Made by a program: the position numbers and the translations under genes
The notes under the pieces: model-generated
Seen by the model: the letters and a program-made list of their open reading frames with translations, nothing else
Told to the model about the DNA's origin: nothing
Databases searched by the model: none
Part shown: piece after piece, positions 31,932 through 43,600 of the stretch
Numbering within the stretch: position 1 is the stretch's first letter
How the letters are laid out: each line of letters begins with the position of its first letter
Assembly (NCBI RefSeq): GCF_039555335.1
Contig: NC_092637.1
Span: forward strand, 7,770,038 to 7,834,037
Reading direction: 5' to 3'
From: Amphiura filiformis
Taxonomy: Eukaryota > Echinodermata > Ophiuroidea > Amphilepidida > Amphiuridae
DNA length: 64,000 nt

Positions 31932-33803
31932 ATTACCTACGAATACAATTTTTCATAGCACTAGATATATCTTTAAAAATGGAAATCACTAATAAATGCG
32001 CAATTGATACAAGCTTTGATATGTCCAATACTGAAATGCATTGCATTCGGACATCTTTATTATTGTGTTTAGCTGCCAGAAATTCTTAATGGCACAAAGG
32101 TAGGTTTGGTAAAAAATATGCATTACCTCCGAATACATGTTAAAAGCTGTGTCATTTCCACAAAGTGAGAGAATAGTAAACAATAGTCAAGCAATAGGTG
32201 CAGGGTAATACACTCTTTATTTCTACCAAGTTTCAATAGCCTGCGTTTAAATATTTCTGAGATGTCAACAATAAAAGCAAGTATTCGTAGGTAAATTTCG
32301 GTAACCGAATGTTACCTACGAATACAATTGACATCATGACAGTATTGTGAAACACCGCCATTCATGCCAATGCCCATATTGGTACATAACGAAGGCCTGT
32401 ATGTTTGCTATCAAATCATATGTCAATGAAAGTTGCGAATTCACATACATGCCCACCATGCAAAAGTGAATACGGCTTAATTGTTGAAAAATATGTACTG
32501 AAATAGACGACGGTCTGCTCATTTGAAAGAAAAATCAGATTCAAAGAAGATTAGAAGGGGATAAATACTTGGATTTGTCAACTGTCATGTGTGCTTCATT
32601 TTAAATGTTTACCGACCTTCTGGTTTCTGAGTAATTTGTGTCCAAATTGATTTATTCGAAGGTAACTTTTGACGTTTTCGCTAAGGTTACCTACGAATAC
32701 CATGGAAAAACGACTGTTCTCATTGTCTCATGATCTAGACAACACAGTGATGGACCCTGGTATAAAGCTAATTGTAGTTGCCCTCAAACGAAAGGCCACA
32801 AGACGTAACTGACTCCAAGATGGACTTCACAAGTCTGCAATAACGGTTTTAAGCGAATTGTGTGCAATTAAGCAAATTAAAGTCACTTTAGTGCCTTTGT
32901 TTTTTACTTCAATCCTCTTTCAACCACTGTGAACCGACATTATTAATACATGATAGGGTCTAAAGTATCATTAAACGCACATAAAGAAAAAGTACATTCA
33001 AAGTGCTTTATAAAATGAAGTTTTGATTGCGATATCCACCAAAAGTCTAATTCTTACCTACAAATACTGAAATGTTACTTACGAATACAGCATAATACAT
33101 GACATGTGTAATGAAGTGTCCCTACCAATGGAAATTAATTGTCAAAAACTTTAAGCGGTACCCCAGGACACTATTATTATCCATATACGGATTCATTCAA
33201 CATTTATTTATTATGTAAAATTGCTGATTAACTACTTGTATATCAAAATGAAGTGGTCAAAATCTTGCTAAAAGCATCAAAAATTTTTTTGATCTAAGGT
33301 AATAGCATTTATTCATTTGGACGTACCATCTGAAAGAGATCTAAAACTACCATTTTATTAATTCATTACCATAATAGCAAAATTTAAACCTCTAAACTCA
33401 ATATAGATATTGTTAAATCGCTCATGTTACCTACGAATACCCGGGTTTCTTTACCTTTTCATTGTATAAAGCGTTAGGTGTATGCGTATAATTCCTAATA
33501 TTCTTGAAAACATATATCCTACTCGTTCTTATACAATGTGTAAATTGATTCATACTCATTTGATAAATAAAATACAGAAACTGACCTAAACTTCATTTTC
33601 AAAAATAAACTAGCATAAATTGACTAAGATCATATTGATCGCGTTATAAAAATAAAAACAAATATTTTCTGCTTGAGCTTGCATTTTCCTGACACCCTGT
33701 GGTCTACATTACACGAAAAAAAGCGTTAATGGGAATATTCCATTTGTTTTAGGTTGATTAGTATTGCGATAGTGAAAGCATCCTAGTGGTATTCGTAGGT
33801 AAC
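31932..33803. repeat. Ten dispersed copies of GTTACCTACGAATAC
   Basis: Forward copies start at 31932, 32122, 32311, 32686, 33053, 33074 and 33426; reverse copies start at 32281, 32652 and 33789. Five (32311, 32686, 33426, 33789 and, except its first base, 31932) are exact; the others have one or two changes. The sequence between copies shows no obvious repetition. Main clusters are about 365 bp apart. No gene is seen. Confidence 0.85.
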
Positions 33804-34769
33804 ATTGGGTTTTGATATCACATTTACTATCACACGTCCTGGATTTATTTTTCAAGATTAGTAATGGCACTTTTGGTTCCTGTAAGGCCAATATGTCATC
33901 AATCAATGGGCAAAAGGGAAAAATTGTGGAGACATTTTTATTTCGGACTTTTATTTTTGGCCCGTGGACACTTTTGGTTGGATTCGACCATATAAATTGC
34001 ACACATACATGTATATTTTTTTATGAAATGGTTATGGATAATAAAATAAAAGTAATGATTTGTTTTTTATAGGCCTAAGACATGCAAAATATGAACAATT
34101 AATAGTGCATTTCATGTATGAACATAATAGTATTTTGTAGAGACAATCATCGGAGCAGTGGAGCAGTGAAGTGTAATACACATAATCATGTGCCTCGCAA
34201 ACGCAAAATCGGAATCAACTGACATTTTTTGGGAATAAATATTTTTCATGGATATCTATTGAAAAATGTCATAAAAAGAGGATGCTAGGATCACGAAATA
34301 CTCCTGTAATTGGCGATTTTCTGGGTAAGAGAATATCAAGTTAACTCATTTGCCAACAAAATCGTCATACGCCGCGCAGGTACGTTTGTACATCGACAAA
34401 CTATATGATTTCACTTTTTTTCTCAATCTTTCTTACAGGCAAACTCCACACATTATTCTATGGAATGATCTCTGATTAAGTGGAAACATTTCGTTAATAA
34501 CGTTTTACAAGTAATAATTGGATTGAATAATAATTACAACTTGAAACATTAAAGCTTAGTACAACAAGCTCAGTCAACTCAAACTAATCAGGTTGTTGCT
34601 ACTACAGCAACTTTGATATTTTCAAACTTTGAAGACTACGACCATAAAATTCAGCCTCGTAACCGTACCTTGATATTTGTATTTTAGTAATCAGGACAAA
34701 GATTTCATTTAAGAAACCATTTTCAGATGGCTTTATCCCACGTGATTTGATTAAGGTAAACACATTAGT
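33804..34769. other. Intergenic, nothing recognised
   Basis: No exon, repeat or RNA gene is supported before the minisatellite. Confidence 0.4.
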
Positions 34770-37178
34770 TTAGAGTGTAGTTTGCCATCCACCGCTCATC
34801 AGCAGTAGACAGCGTGCTGTAATCAACGGTAGATAACATAATCTAGTGGCTATGTCATCCATACCCTCATCAGCAGTAGATATCATATCTAGTATGTCAT
34901 CCACACCCTCATCAGCAGTAGATAGCATACCTAGTATGTCATCCATACCCTCATCAGCAGTAGATAGCATACCTAGTATGTCATCCATACCCTCATCAGC
35001 AGTAGATAGCATACCTAGTATGACATCCATACCCTCATCAGCAGTAGATAACGTACCTAGTATGTCATCCACACCCTCATCAGCAGTAGATAGCATACTT
35101 AGTATGTCATCCATACCCTCATCAGCAGTAGATAACGTACCTAGTATGTCATCCACACCCTCATCAGCAGTAGATAGCATACTTAGTATGTCATCCATAC
35201 CCTCATCAGCAGTAGATAGCATACCTAGTATGTCATCCACACCCTCATCAGCAGTAGATAGCATACCTAGTATGTCATCCACACCCTCATCAGCGGTAGA
35301 TAGCATACCTAGTATGTCATCCACACCCTCATCAGCAGTAGATAGCATACCTAGTATGTCATCCATACCCTCATCAGCAGTAGATAGCATACCTAGTATG
35401 TCATCCACACCCTCATCAGCAGTAGATAGCATACCTAGTATGTCATCCATACCCTCATCAGCAGTAGATAGCATACCTAGTATGACATCCATACCCTCAT
35501 CAGCAGTAGATAGCATACCTAGTATGTCATCCACACCCTCATCAGCAGTAGATAGCATACCTAGTATGTCATCCACACCCTCATCAGCAGTAGATAGCAT
35601 ACCTAGTATGTCATCCATACCCTCACCCTCATCAGCAGTAGATAGCATACCTAGTATGTCATCCATAACCTCATCAGCAGTAGATAGCATACCTAGTATG
35701 TCATCCATACCCTCATAAGCAGTAGATAACATACCTAGTATGTCATCCACACCCTCATCAGCAGTAGATAGCATACCTAGTATGTCATCCATACCCTCAT
35801 CAGCAGTAGATAGCATACCTAGTATGTCATCCATACCCTCATCAGCAGTAGATAGCATACCTAGTATGTCATCCACACCCTCATCAGCAGTAGATAGCAT
35901 ACCTAGTATGTCATCCATACCCTCATCAGCAGTAGATAGCATACCTAGTATGACATCCATACCCTCATCAGCAGTAGATAGCATACCTAGTATGTCATCC
36001 ACACCCTCATCAGCAGTAGATAGCATACCTAGTATGTCATCCACACCCTCATCAGCAGTAGATAGCATACCTAGTATGTCATCCATACCCTCATCAGCAG
36101 TAGATAGCATACCTAGTATGTCATCCACACCCTCATCAGCAGTAGATAGCATACCTAGTATGTCATCCATAACCTCACCAGCAGTAGATAGCATACCTAG
36201 TATGTCATCCATACCCTCATCAGCAGTAGATAACATACCTAGTATGTCATCCACACCCTCATCAGCAGTAGATAGCATACCTAGTATGTCATCCATACCC
36301 TCATCAGCAGTAGATAGCATACCTAGTATGTCATCCACACCCTCATCAGCAGTAGATAGCATACCTAGTATGTCATCCATACCTTCATCAGCAGTAGATA
36401 GGATACCTAGCATGTCATCCATACCCTCATCAGCAGTAGATAGCATACCTAGTATGTCATCCATACCCGCATCAGCAGTAGATAGCATACCTAGTATGTC
36501 ATCCATACCCTCATCAGCAGTAGATAGCATATCTAGTATGTCATCCACACCCTCATCAGCAGTAGATAGCATACCTAGTATGTCATCCACACCCTCATCA
36601 GCAGTAGATAGCATACCTAGTATGTCATCCATACCCTCATCAGCAGCAGTAGATAGCATACCTAGTATGTCATCCATACCCTCATCAGCAGTAGATAGCA
36701 TACCTAGTATGTCATCCATACCCTCACCAGCAGTAGATAGCATACCTAGTATGTCATCCATACCCTCATCAGCAGTAGATAGCATACCTAGTATGTCATC
36801 CATACCCTCATCAGCAGTAGATAGCATACCTAGTATGTCATCCATACCCTCATCAGTAGTAGATAGCATACCTAGTATGTCATCCACACCCTCATCAGCA
36901 GTAGATAGCATACCTAGTATGTCATCCACACCCTCATCAGCAGTAGATAGCATACCTAGTATGTCATCCACACCCTCATCAGCAGTAGATAGCATACCCA
37001 GTATGTCATCCATACCCTCATCAGCAGTAGATAGCATACCTAGTATGTCATCCACACCCTCATCAGCAGTAGATAGAATACCTAGTATGTCATCCATGAT
37101 GTGTTTTCCTATAAAAGAAATGCCAAATGACACTTGAAAGTTACTATTCCTGGCAATCACAGCTTTCATTTTTCCCAT
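34770..37178 (-). CDS. Possible repeat protein, 802 codons of 14-residue repeats
   Basis: The minus frame is open across the whole minisatellite. It gives about 54 copies of DDILGMLSTADEG(V/M) after a 28-residue unique N-terminus and ends in a unique tail after the last repeat. The 14-residue unit is acidic and amphipathic, with I, L, M, L at helix-like spacing. A TTTCTTTTATAG sequence just before the repeats (about 37117) could be an acceptor. Against coding: most differences between units change the amino acid, the opposite strand is also open (290 and 465 codons, broken by one stop at 35718), and no promoter or homologue is recognised. A 42-bp period without stops yields such frames automatically. 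Confidence 0.3.
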   Translation of the reverse strand: MGKMKAVIARNSNFQVSFGISFIGKHIMDDILGILSTADEGVDDILGMLSTADEGMDDILGMLSTADEGVDDILGMLSTADEGVDDILGMLSTADEGVDDILGMLSTTDEGMDDILGMLSTADEGMDDILGMLSTADEGMDDILGMLSTAGEGMDDILGMLSTADEGMDDILGMLSTAADEGMDDILGMLSTADEGVDDILGMLSTADEGVDDILDMLSTADEGMDDILGMLSTADAGMDDILGMLSTADEGMDDMLGILSTADEGMDDILGMLSTADEGVDDILGMLSTADEGMDDILGMLSTADEGVDDILGMLSTADEGMDDILGMLSTAGEVMDDILGMLSTADEGVDDILGMLSTADEGMDDILGMLSTADEGVDDILGMLSTADEGVDDILGMLSTADEGMDVILGMLSTADEGMDDILGMLSTADEGVDDILGMLSTADEGMDDILGMLSTADEGMDDILGMLSTADEGVDDILGMLSTAYEGMDDILGMLSTADEVMDDILGMLSTADEGEGMDDILGMLSTADEGVDDILGMLSTADEGVDDILGMLSTADEGMDVILGMLSTADEGMDDILGMLSTADEGVDDILGMLSTADEGMDDILGMLSTADEGVDDILGMLSTADEGVDDILGMLSTADEGVDDILGMLSTADEGMDDILSMLSTADEGVDDILGTLSTADEGMDDILSMLSTADEGVDDILGTLSTADEGMDVILGMLSTADEGMDDILGMLSTADEGMDDILGMLSTADEGVDDILDMISTADEGMDDIATRLCYLPLITARCLLLMSGGWQTTL
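34846..37110. repeat. 42-bp minisatellite, about 54 copies
   Basis: The unit on the plus strand is AGCAGTAGATAGCATACCTA then GTATGTCATCCATACCCTCATC. Most copies differ at one or two sites (CATACCC/CACACCC being the commonest). The two length variants, +3 nt near 36640 and +6 nt near 35625, are multiples of three. Degenerate units continue to about 34787. Confidence 0.97.
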
Positions 37179-37394
37179 TTAGCCCTCCCCAACAATATTT
37201 TACCATCAATCAACATCAATAGAGAACCAAGCATGACAAGTATGGTCTCGGATTTTGTACTCCAGCCCGTCACCCTTTGCAACAAGCATGCATTTTATAC
37301 TGAATCTTTATCAAGATTTTGTTGCCAAAGAGATTTAAAACTTAACATGGTAAGGTTGAAATACATTCATACACGCCTATATCAAAGCAGCTAA

Positions 37395-37697
37395 TCAAAA
37401 AAGCGGTTAGAAAAGTATGCGGAGTGGAGTGCACTGATCGTGTATAATGAGCACTCCGCATACTACGCACAGATCTTTCGCACACGTTTGCGTCACATAT
37501 CATTGATTCATTTTTCGGGCGAGATTGTCCAACATTTTTAGTGATAATTTTGTTATAAAATAAAAACAGCAAAATCATGTGTTTTTTCCTTCTCGTGTAT
37601 ATAAAATAGGTTAATGAACGCGTATGAGCGTGAGTGCATTATTTTTGTCTTATTTGTCTCCCAACAAGTAAGTAATTCACGTTCTTTAACCTATAAT
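37395..37697. repeat. Fragment related to the 26310-27557 element
   Basis: TTTTTCGGGCG, TTTTTAGTGATAATTTTGTT, TTCTCGTGTAT, AATAGGTTAATGAAC and CCAACAAGTAA-type words follow the same order as 26740-27390 but without the 362-bp MITE. The left part is a small palindrome around GTATGCGGAGT. Confidence 0.8.
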
Positions 37698-40600
37698 ATT
37701 ATTAAAGTTGACACAAGTACAAATTGTAAGGCTGAATGTCGTATATTTTCTCTGACCCCACTCGCTGCAACACGTGTACATGTTATACAGATCTAAAAAA
37801 AAAAAAAAAGGAAATCGACCTACCGACCCCCTCCTTTCTACCCCATGTCTGGGCAAACAAACACTTTTTTTTTTTGGCCTGATCATACCAGGTGCATTTT
37901 TATGAAAAAAAAAAGTTTGAAATGAAGGCTGATGTGCCCATTTTTTGGTGATAGTTGTGCTCTTTGGATGTTTTTCTAATCATCCAAGCATAAAATAATA
38001 AAAAATATTACAATTCTGACATTTCAGGAAGATTTGTTAGTTCCATGCACCAACTGACGTCACAGCATAGAGGCGCTGAGATGTAGGCTTTGGTATAGTT
38101 TACATCATGTTCAAATGCGAAAATTTGAGGCACTCAACTACCAAAATAATGGTGGTTTTAGGTTAGAATATATCACAATCTTTTAGAAATGTTGTTGTTT
38201 TCAATGCCCTAGCACGTTCTAACCATGCGAAAATGACGATTTCTTAGGTACCTCTTAACACATAAAAGAATAGGAACTTGATTTAGTGGTGTGACCCCTT
38301 AAGACCGAGTTCGGTTAGGCCTGGCAGTTACAGTAAAGTCTGATTTCAATTTTGTGTGTTTTTTTCTCAGTTGTGTGACCATCATGGTATCATGGATGGA
38401 GTAAAAGAAGGCACCCTTCAAGTATTTTTGACTATTTACAACCTAAGCAAGATTAATCACGAAAACAGCAAACAAGAAAAGCCTTTAAAAAGGGATGCTG
38501 GGTTTCATTAGTAATTTCAACTACATGGCATTGCCTACTTGACAATAGATCTGGATATAAAAACATTTGTCTCAACTTTTACATTTGTCCTGTGACTAAA
38601 TTAAAAACATCTGAAAGGTTGAGAAGCAAAAACTTAGGCCCTGCCTGATTATCATATCTTAATGTTGCTATCTTCAGTAGATAGCGCATGATTAACAATG
38701 CACATACGGCATTAATTTGACTCAGAATTATATTTAAACTTGAATTATTTCACTTTTAATTGGTCAAGATATGCTAAGAAAGACTGAATATCATGTAAAA
38801 TGATCTTTTTAAACAATTTTGCTCCCTTAAGAGATCACACCACTAAATCAGGTCCAACCCTATCTGACTGAAGAAATAACAACCAGTGTTTTTATTCGCT
38901 GACCATACCAGGTGAATTTTAATGGGAAAAAAGTTTGAAATGAAGGCTGATGTGCCCATTTTTGGTGATAGTTGTGCTCTTTGGATGTTTTTCTTATCAT
39001 CCAAGCATAAAATAATAAAAATATTACAATTCTGACATTTTAGGAAGATTTTTTAGTTCCATGCACCAACTGACGTCACAGCATAGAGGCGCTGAGATGT
39101 AGGCTTTGGTATGGTTTACATCTTTTCAAAGAAAAAAAAAAAAAAATCGAGCCACTCAACTACCAAAATAATGGTGGTTTTAGGGTAGAATATATCACAA
39201 TCTTTTAGAATTTTTTGTAAAAACCATGAGAAAATGACGATTTCTTAGGTACCTCTTAACACATAAAAGAATAGGAACTTGAATAGGAACTTGATTTAGT
39301 GGTGTGACCCCTTAAGACCGAGTTCGGTTAGGCCTGGCAGTTGCAGTAAAGTCTGATTTCAAGTTTGTGTGGTTTTTTTTCAGTTGTGTGACCATCATGG
39401 CATCATGGATGGAGTAAAAGAAGGCACCCTTCAAGCATTTTTGACTATTTACAAGCAAGATTAATCAAGAAAACAGCAAACAAGAAAAGCCTTTAAAAAG
39501 GGATGCTGGGTTTCATTAGTAATTTCAACTACATGGCATTGCCTACTTGACAATAGATCTGGATATATCAACATTTGTCTCAACTTTAACATTTGTCCTG
39601 TGACTAAATTAAAAACATCTGAAAGGTTGAGAAGCAAAAACTTAGGCCCTGCCTGATTATCATATCTTAATGTTGCTATCTTCAGTAGATAGCGCATGAT
39701 TGGCAATGCACATACTGCATTAATTTGACTCAGAATTATACTTAAACTTGAATTATTTCACTTTTAATTGGTCAAGATATGCTAAGAAAGACTGAATATC
39801 ATGTAAAATGATCTTTTTAAACAATTTTTGCTCCCTTAAGAGATCACACCACCAAATCAGGTCCAACCCTATCTGACTGAAGAAATAACAACCAGTGTTT
39901 TTATTCGCTGACCATACCAGGTGCATTTTAATGGGAAAAAAGTTTGAAATGAAGGCTGATGTGCCCATTTTTTGGTGATAGTTGTGCTCTTTGGATGTTT
40001 TTCTTATCATCCAAGCATAAAATAATAAAAAATATTACAATTCTGACATTTTAGGAAGATTTTTTAGTTCCATGCACCAACTGACGTCACAGCATAGAGG
40101 CGCTGAGATGTAGGCTTTGGTATGGTTTACATCATGTTCAATGCGCCACTGCGAAAAATCGAGCCACTCAACTACCAAAATAATGGTGGTTTTAGGGTAG
40201 AATATATCACAATCTTTTAGAATTTTTTTGTAAAAAAACCATGAGAAAATGACAATTTCTTAGGTACCTCTTAACACATAAAAGAATAGGAACTTGATTT
40301 AGTGGTGTGACCCCTTAAGACCGAGTTCGTTAGGCCTGGCAGTTGCAGTAAAGTCTGATTTCAAGTTTGTGTGGTTTTTTTCTCAGTTGTGTGACCGTCA
40401 TGGCATCATGGATGGAGTAAAAGAAGGCACCCTTCAAGCATTTTTGACTATTTACAAGCAAGATTAATCAAGAAAACAGCAAACAAGAAAAGCCTTTAAA
40501 CAGGGATGCTGGGTTTCATTTGTAATTTCAACTACATGGCATTGCCTACTTGACAATAGATCTGGATATATCAACATTTGTCTCAACTTTAACATTTGTC

Positions 40601-43600
40601 CTGTGACTAAATTAAAAACATCTGAAAGGTTGAGCAGCAAAAACTTAGGCCCTGCCTGATTATCATATCTTAATGTTGCTATCTTCAGTAGATAGCGCGT
40701 GATTAGCAAATGCGTATACTGCATTAATTTGACTCAGAATTATACTTAAACTTGAATTATTTCACTTTTAATTGGTCAAGATATGCTATGAAAGACTGAA
40801 TATCATGTAAAATGATCTTTTTAAACAATTTTTTCTCCCTTAAGAGATCACACCACTAAATCAGGTCCAACCCTATCTGACTGAAGAAATAACAACCAGT
40901 GTTTTTATTCGCTGACCATACCAGGTGCATTTTAATGGGAAAAAAGTTTGAAATGAAGGCTGATGTGCCCATTTTTTGGTGATAGTTGTGCTCTTTGGAT
41001 GTTTTTCTTATCATCCAAGCATAAAATAATAAAAAATATTACAATTCTGACATTTTAGGAAGATTTTTAGTTCCATGCACCAACTGACGTCACAGCATAG
41101 AGGCGCTGAGATGTAGGCTTTGGTATGGTTTACATCATGTTCAATGCGCCACTGCGAAAAATCGAGCCACTCAACTACCAAAATAATGGTGGTTTTAGGG
41201 TAGAATATATCACAATCTTTTAGAATTTTTTTGTAAAAAACCATGAGAAAATGACGATTTCTTAGGTACCTCTTAACACATAAAAGAATAGGAACTTGAA
41301 TAGGAACTTGATTTAGTGGTGTGACCCCTTAAGACCGAGTTCGGTTAGGCCTGGCAGTTGCAGTAAAGTCTGATTTCAAGTTTGTGTGGTTTTTTTTCTC
41401 AGTTGTGTGACCATCATGGCATCATGGATGGAGTAAAAGAAGGCACCCTTCAAGCATTTTTGACTATTTACAAGCAAGATTAATCAAGAAAACAGCAAAC
41501 AAGAAAAGCCTTTAAAAAGGGATGCTGGGTTTCATTAGTAATTTCAACTACATGGCATTGCCTACTTGACAATAGATCTGGATATATCAACATTTGTCTC
41601 AACTTTAACATTTGTCCTGTGACTAAATTAAAAACATCTGAAAGGTTGAGAAGCAAAAACTTAGGCCCTGCCTGATTATCATATCTTAATGTTGCTATCT
41701 TCAGTAGATAGCGCATGATTGGCAATGCACATACTGCATTAATTTGACTCAGAATTATACTTAAACTTGAATTATTTCACTTTTAATTGGTCAAGATATG
41801 CTAAGAAAGACTGAATATCATGTAAAATGATCTTTTTAAACAATTTTTGCTCCCTTAAGAGATCACACCACCAAATCAGGTCCAACCCTATCTGACTGAA
41901 GAAATAACAACCAGTGTTTTTATTCGCTGACCATACCAGGTGCATTTTAATGGGAAAAAGTTTGAAATGAAGGCTGATGTGCCCATTTTTTGGTGATAGT
42001 TGTGCTCTTTAGATGATTTTCTTATCATCCAAGCATAAAATAATAAAAAATATTACAATTCTGACATTTTAGGAAGATTTTTTTAGTTCCATGCACCAAC
42101 TGACGTCACAGCATAGAGGCGCTGAGATGTAGGCTTTGGTATGGTTTACATCATGTTCAATGCGCCACTGCGAAAAATCGAGCCACTCAACTACCAAAAT
42201 AATGGTGGTTTTAGGGTAGAATATATCACAATCTTTTAGAATTTTTTTGTAAAAAACCATGAGAAAATGACAATTTCTTAGGTACCTCTTAACACATAAA
42301 AGAATAGGAACTTGATTTAGTGGTGTGACCCCTTAAGACCGAGTTCGGTTAGGCCTGGCAGTTGCAGTAAAGTCTGATTTCAAGTTTGTGTGGTTTTTTT
42401 TCTCAGTTGTGTGACCGTCATGGCATCATGGATGGAGTAAAAGAAGGCACCCTTCAAGCATTTTTGACTATTTACAAGCAAGATTAATCAAGAAAACAGC
42501 AAACAAGAAAAGCCTTTAAAAAGGGATGCTGGGTTTCATTTGTAATTTCAACTACATGGCATTGCCTACTTGACAATAGATCTGGATATATCAACATTTG
42601 TCTCAACTTTAACATTTGTCCTGTGACTAAATTAAAAACATCTGAAAGGTTGAGCAGCAAAAACTTAGGCCCTGCCTGATTATCATATCTTAATGTTGCT
42701 ATCTTCAGTAGATAGCGCGTGATTAGCAATGCGTATACTGCATTAATTTGACTCAGAATTATACTTAAACTTGAATTATTTCACTTTTAATTGGTCAAGA
42801 TATGCTAAGAAAGACTGAATATCATGTAAAATGATCTTTTTAAACAATTTTTTCTCCCTTAAGAGATCACACCACTAAATCAGGTCCAACCCTATCTGAC
42901 TGAAGAAATAACAACCAGTGTTTTTATTCGCTGACCATACCAGGTGCATTTTAATGGGAAAAAAGTTTGAAATGAAGGCTGATGTGCCCATTTTTTGGTG
43001 ATAGTTGTGCTCTTTGGATGTTTTTCTTATCATCCAAGCATAAAATAATAAAAATATTACAATTCTGACATTTTAGGAAGATTTTTAGTTCCATGCACCA
43101 ACTGACGTCACAGCATAGAGGCGCTGAGATGTAGGCTTTGGTATGGTTTACATCATGTTCAATGCGCCACTGCGAAAAATCGAGCCACTCAACTACCAAA
43201 ATAATGGTGGTTTTAGGGTAGAATATATCACAATCTTTTAGAATTTTTTGTAAAAACCATGAGAAAATGACGATTTCTTAGGTACCTCTTAACACATAAA
43301 AGAATAGGAACTTGATTTAGTGGTGTGACCCCTTAAGACCGAGTTCGGTTAGGCCTGGCAGTTGCAGTGAAGTCTGATTTCAAGTTTGTGTGGTTTTTTT
43401 CTCAGTTGTGTGACCATCATGGCATCATGGATGGAGTAAAAGAAGGCACCCTTCAAGCATTTTTGACTATTTACAAGCAAGATTAATCAAGAAAACAGCA
43501 AACAAGAAAAGCCTTTAAAAGGGATGCTGGGTTTCATTAGTAATTTCAACTACATGGCATTGCCTACTTGACAATAGATCTGGATATATCAACATTTGTC

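Noticed and set aside
34846-37110. CRISPR-like regular repeats
   Set aside because: The 42-bp units are contiguous with no unique spacers, and the context is eukaryotic.
34846-37137. Plus-strand Ser/Pro-rich repeat frames (290 and 465 codons)
   Set aside because: They are the opposite strand of the 42-bp minisatellite, interrupted by a stop at 35718; listed as shadow frames rather than genes.
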